Shown piece by piece: positions 18,289-27,696 of a DNA stretch of 64,000 bases. This DNA is from Gemmatimonadota bacterium (lineage in GTDB: Bacteria; Latescibacterota; UBA2968; UBA8231). A program made the position numbers and the translations under genes. Position 1 is the stretch's first letter, and every line of letters starts with the position of its first letter. The notes beneath the pieces were generated by a model. It had not been told where the DNA came from. It did no database searches and saw nothing but the letters and a program-made list of their open reading frames with translations. The stretch is taken from contig JABHDC010000118.1 in assembly GCA_018673255.1 (NCBI GenBank), forward strand, positions 1-64,000, in the 5' to 3' direction.

Positions 18289-19338
18289 GTGGCACAGCAG
18301 GACACCGGATCTGAGACAGCTCAACTGCCCATGAACTTCGCGATCGTTGGCTGCGGACGGATCGCACAACGTCATGCCGAGCACATCAGCTCACGAGGAA
18401 ATCTGAGAGCGGTCTGTGACGTCGACTTTGACCGGGCTCAGAAGCTGGGGTCGCAATATGACGCAGTCGCGTATGTCAGCATTGAGGACATGCTGGCGGG
18501 CGAACCGGATATCGATATCGTCGCCATCTGCTCACCGAATGGCCACCACAGAGAGCATTCCATCCTTGCACTCGAAGCGGGCCGACACGTTCTGTGCGAA
18601 AAACCGATGGCCCTGAGTGCCCACGACTGCGGCGAGATGATCAAGTCGGCGGAGAGGTGCAACCGACGCCTGTTCGTCGTGAAGCAGAACAGATTCAATC
18701 CGCCGATCGCTGGCCTGAAGGAGGCAATCGACCGCGGTGTTCTGGGGAAACTCTACAGCCTGCAGCTGAGTTGTTTCTGGAACAGGAACAACGACTACTA
18801 CAAGGATTCCTGGAAAGGTAGTCGCGACCTGGATGGGGGCACGCTCTACACCCAGTTCAGCCACTTCATCGATCTGCTGTACTGGATGGTTGGAGACGTC
18901 GACGAAGTGTCCGCCATGACCGACAACTTCGGCCATCAAGGGACCATCGAGTTTGAGGACACCGGTGTCGTGGTGCTGCGATTCCAGAACGGTGTGCTCG
19001 GAACCGTGAACTTCACCGTCAACAGCTACGACGGAAACATGGAAGGTTCCCTGGTCATCTTTGGCGAGAAGGGGACTGTGAAGGTCGGTGGCCAGTATCT
19101 CAATGAACTGGAATATCAGCGGATTGAAGGGGTCGAACTGGAGACCACCGCCGTCGCAAGACCTCCCAACGAGTACGGGGGGTATCAGGGGTCGATGTCA
19201 AACCACGACAAGGTCTACGACAACCTGATCGACGTCTTCATGCACGGGGCAAGCATCTCCACCAATTCCTTCGAGGCGCTGAAGACGGTTGAGATCATCG
19301 AGAAGATCTATCGGGCTGCTGCCTCTCGTTCCCGATAG
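18289..19338 (+). CDS. Gfo/Idh/MocA-family oxidoreductase
   Basis: 349 residues starting at GTG 18289, preceded by GGAG at eight bases; the ATG at 18331 (MNFAIVGCGRIA) is the main alternative. The Rossmann motif VGCGRIAQRH opens the cofactor domain, and CEKPMALS marks the Glu-Lys-Pro motif shared by the family. The C-terminal domain has the dimerising beta-sheet and a YTQFSHFIDLLYW helix carrying the substrate-side His. These enzymes oxidise or epimerise sugars and inositols with NAD(P). A second family member lies at 22463-23470. Confidence 0.9.
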   Translation: MAQQDTGSETAQLPMNFAIVGCGRIAQRHAEHISSRGNLRAVCDVDFDRAQKLGSQYDAVAYVSIEDMLAGEPDIDIVAICSPNGHHREHSILALEAGRHVLCEKPMALSAHDCGEMIKSAERCNRRLFVVKQNRFNPPIAGLKEAIDRGVLGKLYSLQLSCFWNRNNDYYKDSWKGSRDLDGGTLYTQFSHFIDLLYWMVGDVDEVSAMTDNFGHQGTIEFEDTGVVVLRFQNGVLGTVNFTVNSYDGNMEGSLVIFGEKGTVKVGGQYLNELEYQRIEGVELETTAVARPPNEYGGYQGSMSNHDKVYDNLIDVFMHGASISTNSFEALKTVEIIEKIYRAAASRSR

Positions 19339-19434
19339 TGAAGATCCGCACTCGTGGGCGTTCGTCGGCTCCACGGTGGAGTCGCTTCTATGGGCCCTGA
19401 GCCCCGCTGGTCCATTCGGCCCGCTGGCGGCGCG

Positions 19435-21333
19435 TTATGATGCGTCTTTCGTGAATTGGAGAGACCACTGACCGGCCTCGATGGTCCGGGTCAGAACCCA
19501 GCGCAGGCGATAGAGCGTGTTGCCCCAGATCGTGCGCAGACGGGTATCATCCAGATCGATCTGATCGACGTGCAACTGCGCATCCGGGATCTGCCAGGCA
19601 AGGCGGGCAGCACCGGTGGCACGCCCCGCCCCCAATGGACGCGAAGGCAGCGCGACAATGCCCACGCCCTCAATGACCGGTTCAGCGGCGACCAGCAATG
19701 ACAGCGTAAGGCCTGTCGTGGGCACGGCCAGTTCGAAATCGTCCTCAACACGCAGATGCGAGCGCCGCTGCAGTTGGATCCTCCGTGTCCAACGATGCAC
19801 ACAGTTGTCCGGGTAGGTGGCGGCCAGATCCAAAGACATCGTCACCTGCTGATCGTTGGCGTGATACTCCACGTCGCTGGCGGCATACGCTTCACCCGGT
19901 GCCTGCTGCACATCACCGATGGTTGGCAGATTGTGATAGGCTGACTGCATCGTCCAGATATCGTAGCGATCGGAGGAGAAGGTCTTGGCCGTGTATGTCT
20001 CCACACCGGCATCCACGACCACGGGCTGACCATCGAGATACAACACGTAGTGGCCGACATCGTTGTGATTGTGACTCTCGTCGTTGTGTCCACCCTTGGC
20101 GCCGACAAAGAACCCGGCAGTTGAGCCCCCTTCATCCCGCGCCACCATAACCTGGATCTGATCCAGCCAGACATCGCGCGGTAGCGGTGATGCACCGGTC
20201 TTTGCCGCCAGATCTTTGGCACTGGTTAGCTGCCGCAGTCGGCGCCCGAGATCCACATTCGCACTCGAGCGACCCGCATAACGAGTGGCCAGGGCAGCGC
20301 CGTGTTGCTGCATGGGTTCATCATCAATCGCATGGCCATAGGCATGTACCAGCGCCGCATCGGGTGTCACGATGGCGGGCGCGTCGGCGAAATTGATGTA
20401 GTCGTCGCCACCGATGTGGACGCGGTATATGAAGCGACCGATGTCAGCGATCAGCGGCTCATCATAGAGATCGATCGCACCATCGCTGGCTTTGTGTAGC
20501 AACTCAAGACAGTCGAATAGCGAGGCGCCGGCCCGTCCCCAGTAGCTGGGCCCCTCGTCGCACCCCCCGTCGATTGGATAGGGATCGACGAAGCAGTCGA
20601 GGCAGCGCAGAATCTTGTGGATTGCATCGACTCGACGGGTCGCATCGACTTCGACGAGCAGGACCGTAGCGATCCAGTTCGAACAGATCCATGGATTCCA
20701 GTTGTTCACCCGGCGACCGGTGTTCGACAACCCCATCCAGAAGAAGTCGTCCCGCTCGAGACAGGGCGTCAGCATGCGACGTTGCAGTTCACTGGTCACG
20801 CGCCGGGCGACCATGGGTGCTACCGAGTCGAGGCGATCACTCAGCAGATAGAGACACCAGGCCAGCGCGGCTGCCGTCTCCGCTGCAAAGAGATCGACAA
20901 TGGGCTCCTCCACATCCGGCAGACCCGGGCCCTGCGCCTGCCCACCGATGTGGGCGGGCACACCCCAGAAGGATTCTTCGCATGTCGCCCACAGTCCATC
21001 GACGATGGCATCCAGGTAGTGCCCATCGTTCCGCAGACACTCACCGATCACCAGATCGCCCAAGGCATGACGCCGACGATTCCGCTTGTTCTGATAGCGA
21101 TCGCGATTACCACTGCGCACATATTCGAGAAAGAGTGTGGCCGGCAGTGGCGTCCAGGCGAAGCTCAGCGCCGCGTCCGCCCGGTCGATCGCCTCCTGCC
21201 GCAGTGCCTTGGGCAACTCGGCCCAGGCGTCCGGGGTATCAATCGTCGGGTAGGGGCGCCAACTCTTGATTGCAGGCAGATGGCGGGACAGGGTCTCACG
21301 GTCAAAGCGCTGGGCGAACATCTCGATCTCCAC
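19435..21333 (-). CDS. Heparinase II/III-family polysaccharide lyase-like protein
   Basis: 632 residues. The N-terminal half is an all-helical alpha/alpha toroid (about 20-370). The C-terminal half is the beta-sandwich typical of heparinase II/III and alginate lyase PL15/17 relatives, including the SHNHNDVGHYVLYLDGQPV motif around the catalytic histidines and a YHNLPTIG segment. No clear signal peptide, so it may act on imported oligo-uronides in the cytosol. It lies directly downstream of an amidohydrolase and near a Gfo/Idh gene on the same strand, consistent with a uronate-processing operon. Confidence 0.85.
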   Translation of the reverse strand: MEIEMFAQRFDRETLSRHLPAIKSWRPYPTIDTPDAWAELPKALRQEAIDRADAALSFAWTPLPATLFLEYVRSGNRDRYQNKRNRRRHALGDLVIGECLRNDGHYLDAIVDGLWATCEESFWGVPAHIGGQAQGPGLPDVEEPIVDLFAAETAAALAWCLYLLSDRLDSVAPMVARRVTSELQRRMLTPCLERDDFFWMGLSNTGRRVNNWNPWICSNWIATVLLVEVDATRRVDAIHKILRCLDCFVDPYPIDGGCDEGPSYWGRAGASLFDCLELLHKASDGAIDLYDEPLIADIGRFIYRVHIGGDDYINFADAPAIVTPDAALVHAYGHAIDDEPMQQHGAALATRYAGRSSANVDLGRRLRQLTSAKDLAAKTGASPLPRDVWLDQIQVMVARDEGGSTAGFFVGAKGGHNDESHNHNDVGHYVLYLDGQPVVVDAGVETYTAKTFSSDRYDIWTMQSAYHNLPTIGDVQQAPGEAYAASDVEYHANDQQVTMSLDLAATYPDNCVHRWTRRIQLQRRSHLRVEDDFELAVPTTGLTLSLLVAAEPVIEGVGIVALPSRPLGAGRATGAARLAWQIPDAQLHVDQIDLDDTRLRTIWGNTLYRLRWVLTRTIEAGQWSLQFTKDAS

Positions 21334-21410
21334 TCGATCAGCACCCGGAGCAGCTCAACCGATGTGGCTGGGATCTGCTGCCGGGCGACGGTCGGTTCTT
21401 TGTGGTGCTC

Positions 21411-22415
21411 TCAGGTCACGTTGAAGAGCCGGGCGGCGTTGTTCCAGAACACGTCTTCCACCTGTGCGTCGCTCAGTTTCTCCGACCAGCAGGCCCACTT
21501 CACGGATCGCAGATGTTCGAGGCCTACGAGAAGGGGATCGACCTTCATGTGTTTTTCGCCCCACACAGGTGTGTCCTCGTAGAGCCAGAGGAAGCTGTCA
21601 CCGGCGCCCAGAGACCGACCGCGCATGTGGGAGACGGGCAGGTCGCTGCCATACATGAGGCGCTCGTGACCGAAGAGTCGCATGATTGACTGATGCGCGA
21701 TGGGTTCACAGTTGGCCGCCGTATCGAACCAGAGATTGTCGAGTCCGGTGAGCGTGTGCAGGCCCTCCATGTTGTGGCCGGGTTGAAAGCCGCGCGCGGA
21801 ATGGGCGAGGATGAGCTGCATGCCCGGATAGTTGGTGCAGTAGTGCCGGATCCAGTGCTGGTTGTCAGGATCGGCCACGGCGCGGGACTTCACCATGTGC
21901 AGGGTGATCGTCCAGCCTTCCTGGTCGGCGACGGCGACGAGGGGCTCGGGAAGGTAGTCGGGGATCGATGCCTCCCAGGAGGGATCGACACCGGAGAAGG
22001 TGTGGTAACACTTCAGGCCGTGCATCCCCAGTCGTTTCACCTCGTCGCGCACCCATTCCGGGTCGTCCTGAGGCGTGACGAAGAAGTGGGCACGGCTCAT
22101 CGGGCGGTCAGCGATCTGGGCAGCCGTCCAGGCATTGGCCTCAGCGATCCGATCCCGGTGTTCGGGCATGGCGAAGGAGAGCATCATGACCTCGGTCGGT
22201 CGGTTGCCGTGGATGTCGGCGATGGCCCGGTTGTAGGTGGCCAGATCGACATCTTTCAGGTCAGGGCCGAGGGTGAAGGGGGCCCAGTCCTGCTTCCAGA
22301 TGTGCGCGTGGGCATCGTAGATCCGGTCGGGCAGGAACGAATCCAGTTCACGCGCGAAGAATTCGCGGTCGATCTCTTTCACGCCTGTGTCACTGCTGGC
22401 GGTATCGGTCGCCAT
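21411..22415 (-). CDS. Amidohydrolase-family (TIM-barrel) hydrolase/decarboxylase
   Basis: A 334-residue Amidohydro_2 protein with the first-strand metal motif YDAHAHIW, a later LILAHSARGF strand with a further His, and RLMYGSDLPV with the catalytic Asp. The family hydrolyses lactones or decarboxylates aromatic/sugar acids in the cytosol. It is placed between the Gfo/Idh gene upstream (47 bases) and heparinase II/III downstream (77 bases), all minus strand, so a shared transcript is likely. Confidence 0.86.
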   Translation of the reverse strand: MATDTASSDTGVKEIDREFFARELDSFLPDRIYDAHAHIWKQDWAPFTLGPDLKDVDLATYNRAIADIHGNRPTEVMMLSFAMPEHRDRIAEANAWTAAQIADRPMSRAHFFVTPQDDPEWVRDEVKRLGMHGLKCYHTFSGVDPSWEASIPDYLPEPLVAVADQEGWTITLHMVKSRAVADPDNQHWIRHYCTNYPGMQLILAHSARGFQPGHNMEGLHTLTGLDNLWFDTAANCEPIAHQSIMRLFGHERLMYGSDLPVSHMRGRSLGAGDSFLWLYEDTPVWGEKHMKVDPLLVGLEHLRSVKWACWSEKLSDAQVEDVFWNNAARLFNVT

Positions 22416-22462
22416 GGGGTCTCCTGGAATGACGATGGTGGTTGGCCGTACTCAGCTGATCA

Positions 22463-23470
22463 CTACACGCGTCCCGCGGCGGGTCGGCTCAGGTATTCGT
22501 CGAATGCAACCATGCGGCCTTCATCTGAGGCGATCCCCATCGCTTCCACCATGGCGACGGTGGTCAGATTCTGTCGGCCGCTGAACTCCGGCTCCGTGTC
22601 GTGTTCGATGTATTCGCGGAAGCCGTCCAGCAGTAGAACGGGCGCACCGGGCACGTCATCCAGCGGGATGATCTCAGCTTCCTTGCTGCCGGGGCGTGTC
22701 AGGGCAATGCCATCGGTGACGGGTTCGAGGCAGCCGCCCTCCAATTCGAGACGGAAGCTGGAGCCGCCCTTGTGGGCGGCGAAGGTGCACATGTAACCGC
22801 ACGTGGCGCCATTCTCAAATTCGACCCAGCCGTGGGCGCCGCCACCACCACGGTAGGGACTCCAGTCGGGGTTGAAGCTGTGTCCCCAGGTCCTGGCGGG
22901 CTGAGCATTGAAGAGATAACGCATCGTATCCAGATCGTGAATGCCGCGCTCCCACAGATAGGCGTGCCGGTCCATGCCGGAATGATGCACGCCGGGACGC
23001 CAGCCAAAGGTCGTCTGCAGGCCGAAGGCGGGCTGGCCGAGAGATCCCTCGCGCACCAGGCGTGCCATGGTCATGTAGGTGGGGCTGTAACGAGCATTCT
23101 GGCAGACACCCACCTTCACGCCGGCCTCATCGGCTTCGTCGACGATCTGACGGGCGTAGTCGAGTTGCTTGGTGAACGGCTTTTCCACGAGTACGTGTTT
23201 GCCGGCACGCACAGCATCCAGACACTGGCGGGCGTGCATATCCGGGGGCGTGATGACGACGACGGCATCCGCCTCAACGGTCTCGAGGGCATCCTGCAGG
23301 TTCGTGAAGCAGGCCGCCTCGGCCAGTCCCGTGAGTTCGCGAGCGGCAGCCATGTTGCCAGGGTGGATGTCGACCAGGGCGACGGGTTCGTAGTCATCGC
23401 GTTCCAGCATCAGGCGCAGGGGCCAGGCCCCACGACCGCCGACACCGATGTGGATCGTACGGATGCTCAT
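22463..23470 (-). CDS. Gfo/Idh/MocA-family oxidoreductase
   Basis: The frame is open back to 23863, but the ATG at 23470 has GGAGAGAG immediately upstream and begins the domain (MSIRTIHIGVGGRGA), giving 335 residues. The nucleotide-binding loop is GVGGRGAWP. The Glu-Lys-Pro motif is in LVEKPFTKQ, and a MDRHAYLWERGIHDLDTMRYL helix carries the C-terminal His. It leads the minus-strand group with the amidohydrolase and heparinase. Substrate is probably a sugar or sugar acid from that pathway. Confidence 0.88.
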   Translation of the reverse strand: MSIRTIHIGVGGRGAWPLRLMLERDDYEPVALVDIHPGNMAAARELTGLAEAACFTNLQDALETVEADAVVVITPPDMHARQCLDAVRAGKHVLVEKPFTKQLDYARQIVDEADEAGVKVGVCQNARYSPTYMTMARLVREGSLGQPAFGLQTTFGWRPGVHHSGMDRHAYLWERGIHDLDTMRYLFNAQPARTWGHSFNPDWSPYRGGGGAHGWVEFENGATCGYMCTFAAHKGGSSFRLELEGGCLEPVTDGIALTRPGSKEAEIIPLDDVPGAPVLLLDGFREYIEHDTEPEFSGRQNLTTVAMVEAMGIASDEGRMVAFDEYLSRPAAGRV

Positions 23471-23672
23471 GTCTCTCTCCTGGCGGCGTCGATGCCGCGG
23501 ATCATGCGATGGTCGCCGATACAGCTGCGGTGGCGTTATAAAGGCCGATCCCACCTGCCTTGGCAATGTTCGGTTGCCAGACGTGGGCTGACCGGTCCTG
23601 CGGGGCAGATCGTTCGCTGGTTGTCGACGCGCACAGTGTGCTGTATGCTGGCACGCCGAAGGGGTTCCTATC

Positions 23673-23678
23673 GAGGAG
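23673..23678 (+). promoter_or_regulatory. Shine-Dalgarno GAGGAG choosing a GTG start
   Basis: GAGGAG lies seven bases before the GTG at 23686, which starts the FAD-binding domain precisely. The earlier in-frame ATG codons would add 42 residues of unrelated sequence that overlaps the divergent promoter region. Confidence 0.65.
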
Positions 23679-23685
23679 TATCGGA

Positions 23686-25953
23686 GTGAAATGCACTGAA
23701 GATCGAAACGTCGACGTACTCGTTGCAGGCGGGGGGATGGCAGGTGTCTTCGCCGCCCTGGCCGCAGCTGGCGATGGTGCGTCTGTCGTGTTGATTGAAC
23801 CGAGCAATGTCCTTGGGGGGCAGGGGACGGCAGGCGGTGTGGCCGGATTCTGCGGCGACACACAGCGCGTCAACGACCCCTTCCGCCGGCTCGTTGAGCA
23901 GCTGTCTGCGCACGACAAGATCGCTCCCTACAATCCGCGTTCTGATCGGCGCGCCTACGATCTGGAAATCTGCGGGTTCTTCCTTCAGGAGATGGTGGCC
24001 AAGGCCGACGTCGACATCCTGCTTCATGCCCGCGTGCTGGATGCGGTGGCCGATGCGGGGCGCGTGAGTGATGTGCTGGTGAGCTGCGGATCGGAGGTCA
24101 TTGAGTTTCACCCCACCGTGGCCATCGATGCAACGGGAGATTGTGTCATCGCCCACAGGGCCGGCTTCCCCACAGTGCATGAGGGGGCCAACGTACAGCT
24201 GCCGATGAGTCTGTATTTCACACTCTGGGATACGGGCAAACCGGTCACCTCTTTCCTGCCGCCCGGATGCCCTACGTGGGACACGGACGACGACCTGCCC
24301 ATGACGACGTTACACGTCTTCGATTCGGGCAAGGTCGAGATCAAGATGAAGGTCGTCGGATTCGATGCGGCGAATGGCGAGAGTCTCTCCCAAGCGGAGA
24401 TCCACGCGCGCCGGCAGATGATGGGTCTCATCTATCACCTGCAGACGAAGGGGTATGGCGGCCGTGTGCTCGATTCCCACGAGCTGGCTGCCGTCTCGCG
24501 TCAGATCGGACAGCGCGAAGGCCGACGCATTGTCGGCGAGGTTGTGCTGACGGAAGAGGATGTCACGCACGCCGCAAGCTTTGAGGATGCCGTCGCCGTG
24601 GGAACCTACCACCTCGACTATCACTGGCCTGACAAGGTGCGACGTGCCGGCACGGGAATCACGACCATGGTCGAGCCCTATCACATCCCATTGCGCTCGC
24701 TGATTCCGAAGGGGGCGCGCAATCTGCTGGCCGTGGGGCGCTCTGCATCGGGAGACCAGATGGCGATGAGCTCCTTCCGCGTCCAGGCCACGTGTGCGCA
24801 GATGGGATTCGCGGCCGGCACGGTGGCTGCCGTCTGCAAGGCCCAAGGGGCGGATCTGACCACCGTGGACGTGTCCCAAGTGCAGCGCGCCATCGAGGCA
24901 GGAGGGCAATCGCTGGATCTGTCCGACTACGGCGATTACCTGCGTCACCAGATCCAGTCGCACGAGCACATCTTCGAGAAGACGGACGACTTCGCTTCGT
25001 GCCATGCGTCGAGTCTCGTGCTATTGTCGAATGGCGGCTTCCTGGTCGTGTGGTTTGGCGGCACCCAGGAGGGACGGGCGGACGTCGGCATCTGGGCCAG
25101 CGAACGTCGTGGCTGTGTGTGGTTGCCGCCGCGGTTGTTGGCACGGGTCCGAGATGTGGCGCACTGGAATCCGGTATTGCTGGGTGCGGGGCGTGGCAAC
25201 GTGCACCTGTTCTTCAAGGTCTCCGTCGAAGGGACGGGGCGTGATGGTCGCTTCGGCGTGAGTGAAGGATGGGAGACGTGGTGGATGTCATCGGTCGACG
25301 ATGGGGTGTCGTGGTCGGAGCCGCGGATCCTCGTGGAAGGTGACACCCAGGGGCGGGGTCCGGTGAAGGACAAGCCGATCGTGCTGGCCAGTGGCGCCTG
25401 GCTTGCCGGTGCATCGACGGAAACCCCGGAGGTGTGGGAGGTGTTCTTCGATCGCAGTGAAGATGAGGGGCTCACGTGGGAGCAATCGACCACCGTCGCC
25501 ATGGATCCATCCGTCTTCACCGGCAAAGGGGCGATTCAACCGACGGTGTGGGAGAGCGAACCGGGAAGGGTCCATGCCCTGGTGCGCACGACGGCTGGAT
25601 TTGTGGGCCGCACGGATTCGACCGACGACGGCCGGACCTGGTCGGAGCTGACGCTGACGGATCTGTCGAACAACAACAGTGGTCTGGATGCGGCGCGGCT
25701 GACGGATGGCAGGATTGCCCTCGTGTGCAATCCCATCGACTCGGGGCGTACGCCGCTGAGTGTGCTGATCTCGGATGACAATGGCACCACGTGGACTCGA
25801 CGCCTCGACCTGGAGACGGCGGCAGGGGAATACTCCTATCCCGCCATCATTCCCACAGCGGGAGGCATGGCGATCAGCTATACGTGGAATCGTGAGCGGA
25901 TCGCTTTCTGGCGGGGGTCTGTCGAAGCGATCCCGAAGATCGGCGCATCATGA
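23686..25953 (+). CDS. Fusion: FAD-dependent oxidoreductase + BNR/sialidase-like propeller
   Basis: 755 residues from GTG 23686. Residues about 8-430 are an FAD_oxidored-type flavoprotein: VLVAGGGMAG dinucleotide motif, an acidic LIEPSNVLGGQGTAGG segment, a GDCVIAH segment, and a C-terminal NLLAVGRSASGDQMA FAD contact. From about 440 onward a six-bladed BNR/Asp-box propeller follows (SSVDDGVSW, DDGRTW, SDDNGTTW), with a CHASSLVLL start typical of the sialidase-like BNR_2 group. The reading frame is continuous across the join. Both domains are common alone; the join is unusual. Its stop overlaps the ATG of the next gene, so the two are translationally coupled. Substrate unknown. Confidence 0.8.
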   Translation: MKCTEDRNVDVLVAGGGMAGVFAALAAAGDGASVVLIEPSNVLGGQGTAGGVAGFCGDTQRVNDPFRRLVEQLSAHDKIAPYNPRSDRRAYDLEICGFFLQEMVAKADVDILLHARVLDAVADAGRVSDVLVSCGSEVIEFHPTVAIDATGDCVIAHRAGFPTVHEGANVQLPMSLYFTLWDTGKPVTSFLPPGCPTWDTDDDLPMTTLHVFDSGKVEIKMKVVGFDAANGESLSQAEIHARRQMMGLIYHLQTKGYGGRVLDSHELAAVSRQIGQREGRRIVGEVVLTEEDVTHAASFEDAVAVGTYHLDYHWPDKVRRAGTGITTMVEPYHIPLRSLIPKGARNLLAVGRSASGDQMAMSSFRVQATCAQMGFAAGTVAAVCKAQGADLTTVDVSQVQRAIEAGGQSLDLSDYGDYLRHQIQSHEHIFEKTDDFASCHASSLVLLSNGGFLVVWFGGTQEGRADVGIWASERRGCVWLPPRLLARVRDVAHWNPVLLGAGRGNVHLFFKVSVEGTGRDGRFGVSEGWETWWMSSVDDGVSWSEPRILVEGDTQGRGPVKDKPIVLASGAWLAGASTETPEVWEVFFDRSEDEGLTWEQSTTVAMDPSVFTGKGAIQPTVWESEPGRVHALVRTTAGFVGRTDSTDDGRTWSELTLTDLSNNNSGLDAARLTDGRIALVCNPIDSGRTPLSVLISDDNGTTWTRRLDLETAAGEYSYPAIIPTAGGMAISYTWNRERIAFWRGSVEAIPKIGAS

Positions 25954-26780
25954 CCCAGGTAGAGCACATCATCTTCCTCATCCATCCGTGTTGTTACGAG
26001 CCGATCGATGCCCAGCAGATCCGTCGCGAGGGGTTGCAGTTGTTCCTCGACCGCGAGCAGGTGGTGAAGGCCCGCTGGCGGGCCGAGGTCGCCCAGCGGG
26101 ATACGGGGACGCTCTACGTGCAGCTCGGTGGCCCGGCCTACCTGCACGAAGCGGCCGAGCAGGCACTGGGCCCGGAAGGCGCCCTGTTGCTGAAGACGCC
26201 CTTTCCGGCAAGTGAAGATCTCGATGAGTATTACCGTGGCCTGACCGAGGAGATCCGCCGTCATCTCGCTGATCATGACCGGGCGCTCGATGCGGCCACG
26301 GTGACATCAGAGTTGTGGGGTGAATCCTTCGAGGGTTGTGTGCCAGGTTATGGTGGCGCCTTTGCCCAGCATCTGGGGTTTGTCCAGGCGCCGGAGATGC
26401 GCTTCGAGATGACAGTCTACGATTCGAGATTCCTGTATGAAGCACGCGGCATAGAGAGGATCTCCATTGCCAACACCGATGTAGAAGCCTGGTTGTTTGA
26501 GTGTCACGATGGCACGAGTGCCGTCACCTTCCAGCCCCGCCGCACGGCGCAGTGGTTGGATGAGCGGAGCGTGTGTCTGCGCCTCAACGACCGGCGTCAC
26601 CAGGTCTGCGACAAACAGGGACACACGGTCTGGCCGGATGCGCCGTGGACGAAAGCCCGTGAGGAGTCCGTGCACGAGGTGTCGGTGCCGATGAAGGAGT
26701 GGGTCTCACGGTGGATCCGCAGTGTGGGCACCGGGATCGATGAATTTCGTGAGGTCGTCGCCGCCGCTCGCGTCGAGTGA
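25950..26780 (+). CDS. Unknown protein coupled to the FAD/BNR fusion
   Basis: 276 residues, starting at an ATG that overlaps the upstream stop (ATGA), so it is almost certainly expressed and probably works with the fusion protein. I do not recognise a family. The start (EHIIFLIHPCC) looks like a beta strand with a Cys pair. The middle has WGESFEGCVPGYGGAFAQ, suggesting a cofactor or substrate loop. The C-terminal third has alternating strands, then an amphipathic helix ending the protein. No signal peptide, membrane helix or repeat is seen. Confidence 0.75.
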   Translation: MTQVEHIIFLIHPCCYEPIDAQQIRREGLQLFLDREQVVKARWRAEVAQRDTGTLYVQLGGPAYLHEAAEQALGPEGALLLKTPFPASEDLDEYYRGLTEEIRRHLADHDRALDAATVTSELWGESFEGCVPGYGGAFAQHLGFVQAPEMRFEMTVYDSRFLYEARGIERISIANTDVEAWLFECHDGTSAVTFQPRRTAQWLDERSVCLRLNDRRHQVCDKQGHTVWPDAPWTKAREESVHEVSVPMKEWVSRWIRSVGTGIDEFREVVAAARVE

Positions 26781-26789
26781 CTCCGGTGT

Positions 26790-27689
26790 TTAGGCGGAGC
26801 CGCCTCCCGCATCTTCACCATCGAGTCGTCGCACCAGGCTGAGACCCGATCGGATCCACTCAGCATAACCGGGATGTTCACAATCGGTGCCATACACCTG
26901 GAGAGAGTCACTTTCTCCGAGTGTGCGGCGGGCCGAGTTGCCCGTGGCCTTGCGTAGATCGATGCGTGCCATGACGAGTCGCTCCTCGAAGGATCCCGCC
27001 TCATCCAGGGCATTGCCCGCGGGATCCACGATCATCGAGTTGCCATGGGAGGCGTTGAAGCGGTGCATGTTGTCGGCATCAGCCGGGGCGTTGGCCATGA
27101 CGGCATAACACAGATTCTCCGTGGCGCGTGAGATCTGCATGGAGCGGTAGCCGAGCAATTTGTGCTCTGCGGACAGACCCGACTCGTTGTTGGCGATGAA
27201 GACGATCCGAGCGCCGGCGGTCACGCCGAGTCGTGTCAGTTCGGGGTAACGCAGGTCGTGACAGATGATGGCTGTCGCTTCGACGCCACAGACGTTGAAG
27301 ATGACAGGTCCGCTGCCGGCGGCATACCAGGGTTCCCCGGCGCGCCAGGTCTTGGCGTATCGTCCCAATGGCCGGCCATCTCGATCGATGATGAGCAGAT
27401 CGTTGAAGACCTGTCCATCGCGTCGGCCTGTTGTCCCGACCAGGACAGCGATTGAGAGGTCTTCGGCCAACTGCCGGATGCGCTCCTCAGCGGTCACAAC
27501 CCATTCGAAATCGAGGGCATCCACACGTTCGGCATCGGGGTATCCCGTCAGGCAGCCTTCGTGGAAGAGGACCACATCGCAGCCGGCGGCCGCTGCTTCG
27601 TGAATGCGGCTCTCGATCTTGGCCAGATTCTGTGCCAGATCTGAGTTGGTGTCGATCTGGGCGGCTGCGACGACGAGTTCTTCTGTCAT
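26790..27689 (-). CDS. Carbon-nitrogen hydrolase (nitrilase superfamily) A
   Basis: The start at 27689 (MTEELVVAAAQ) is preferred over the upstream Met at 27722, because it begins the domain and sits seven bases after the upstream gene. 299 residues. The catalytic triad is visible: Glu in FHEGCLTGYPD, Lys in AKTWRAGEP and the Cys in IICHDLRYPE. Members hydrolyse amides, N-carbamoyl compounds or nitriles in the cytosol. The partner gene upstream encodes a second, divergent member, so the pair may act sequentially or as a heteromer. Confidence 0.9.
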   Translation of the reverse strand: MTEELVVAAAQIDTNSDLAQNLAKIESRIHEAAAAGCDVVLFHEGCLTGYPDAERVDALDFEWVVTAEERIRQLAEDLSIAVLVGTTGRRDGQVFNDLLIIDRDGRPLGRYAKTWRAGEPWYAAGSGPVIFNVCGVEATAIICHDLRYPELTRLGVTAGARIVFIANNESGLSAEHKLLGYRSMQISRATENLCYAVMANAPADADNMHRFNASHGNSMIVDPAGNALDEAGSFEERLVMARIDLRKATGNSARRTLGESDSLQVYGTDCEHPGYAEWIRSGLSLVRRLDGEDAGGGSA

Positions 27690-27696
27690 GGTGGCC

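Noticed and set aside
20617..21582. 321-residue plus-strand open frame
   Set aside because: Antisense to the heparinase II/III and amidohydrolase genes; no family signature.
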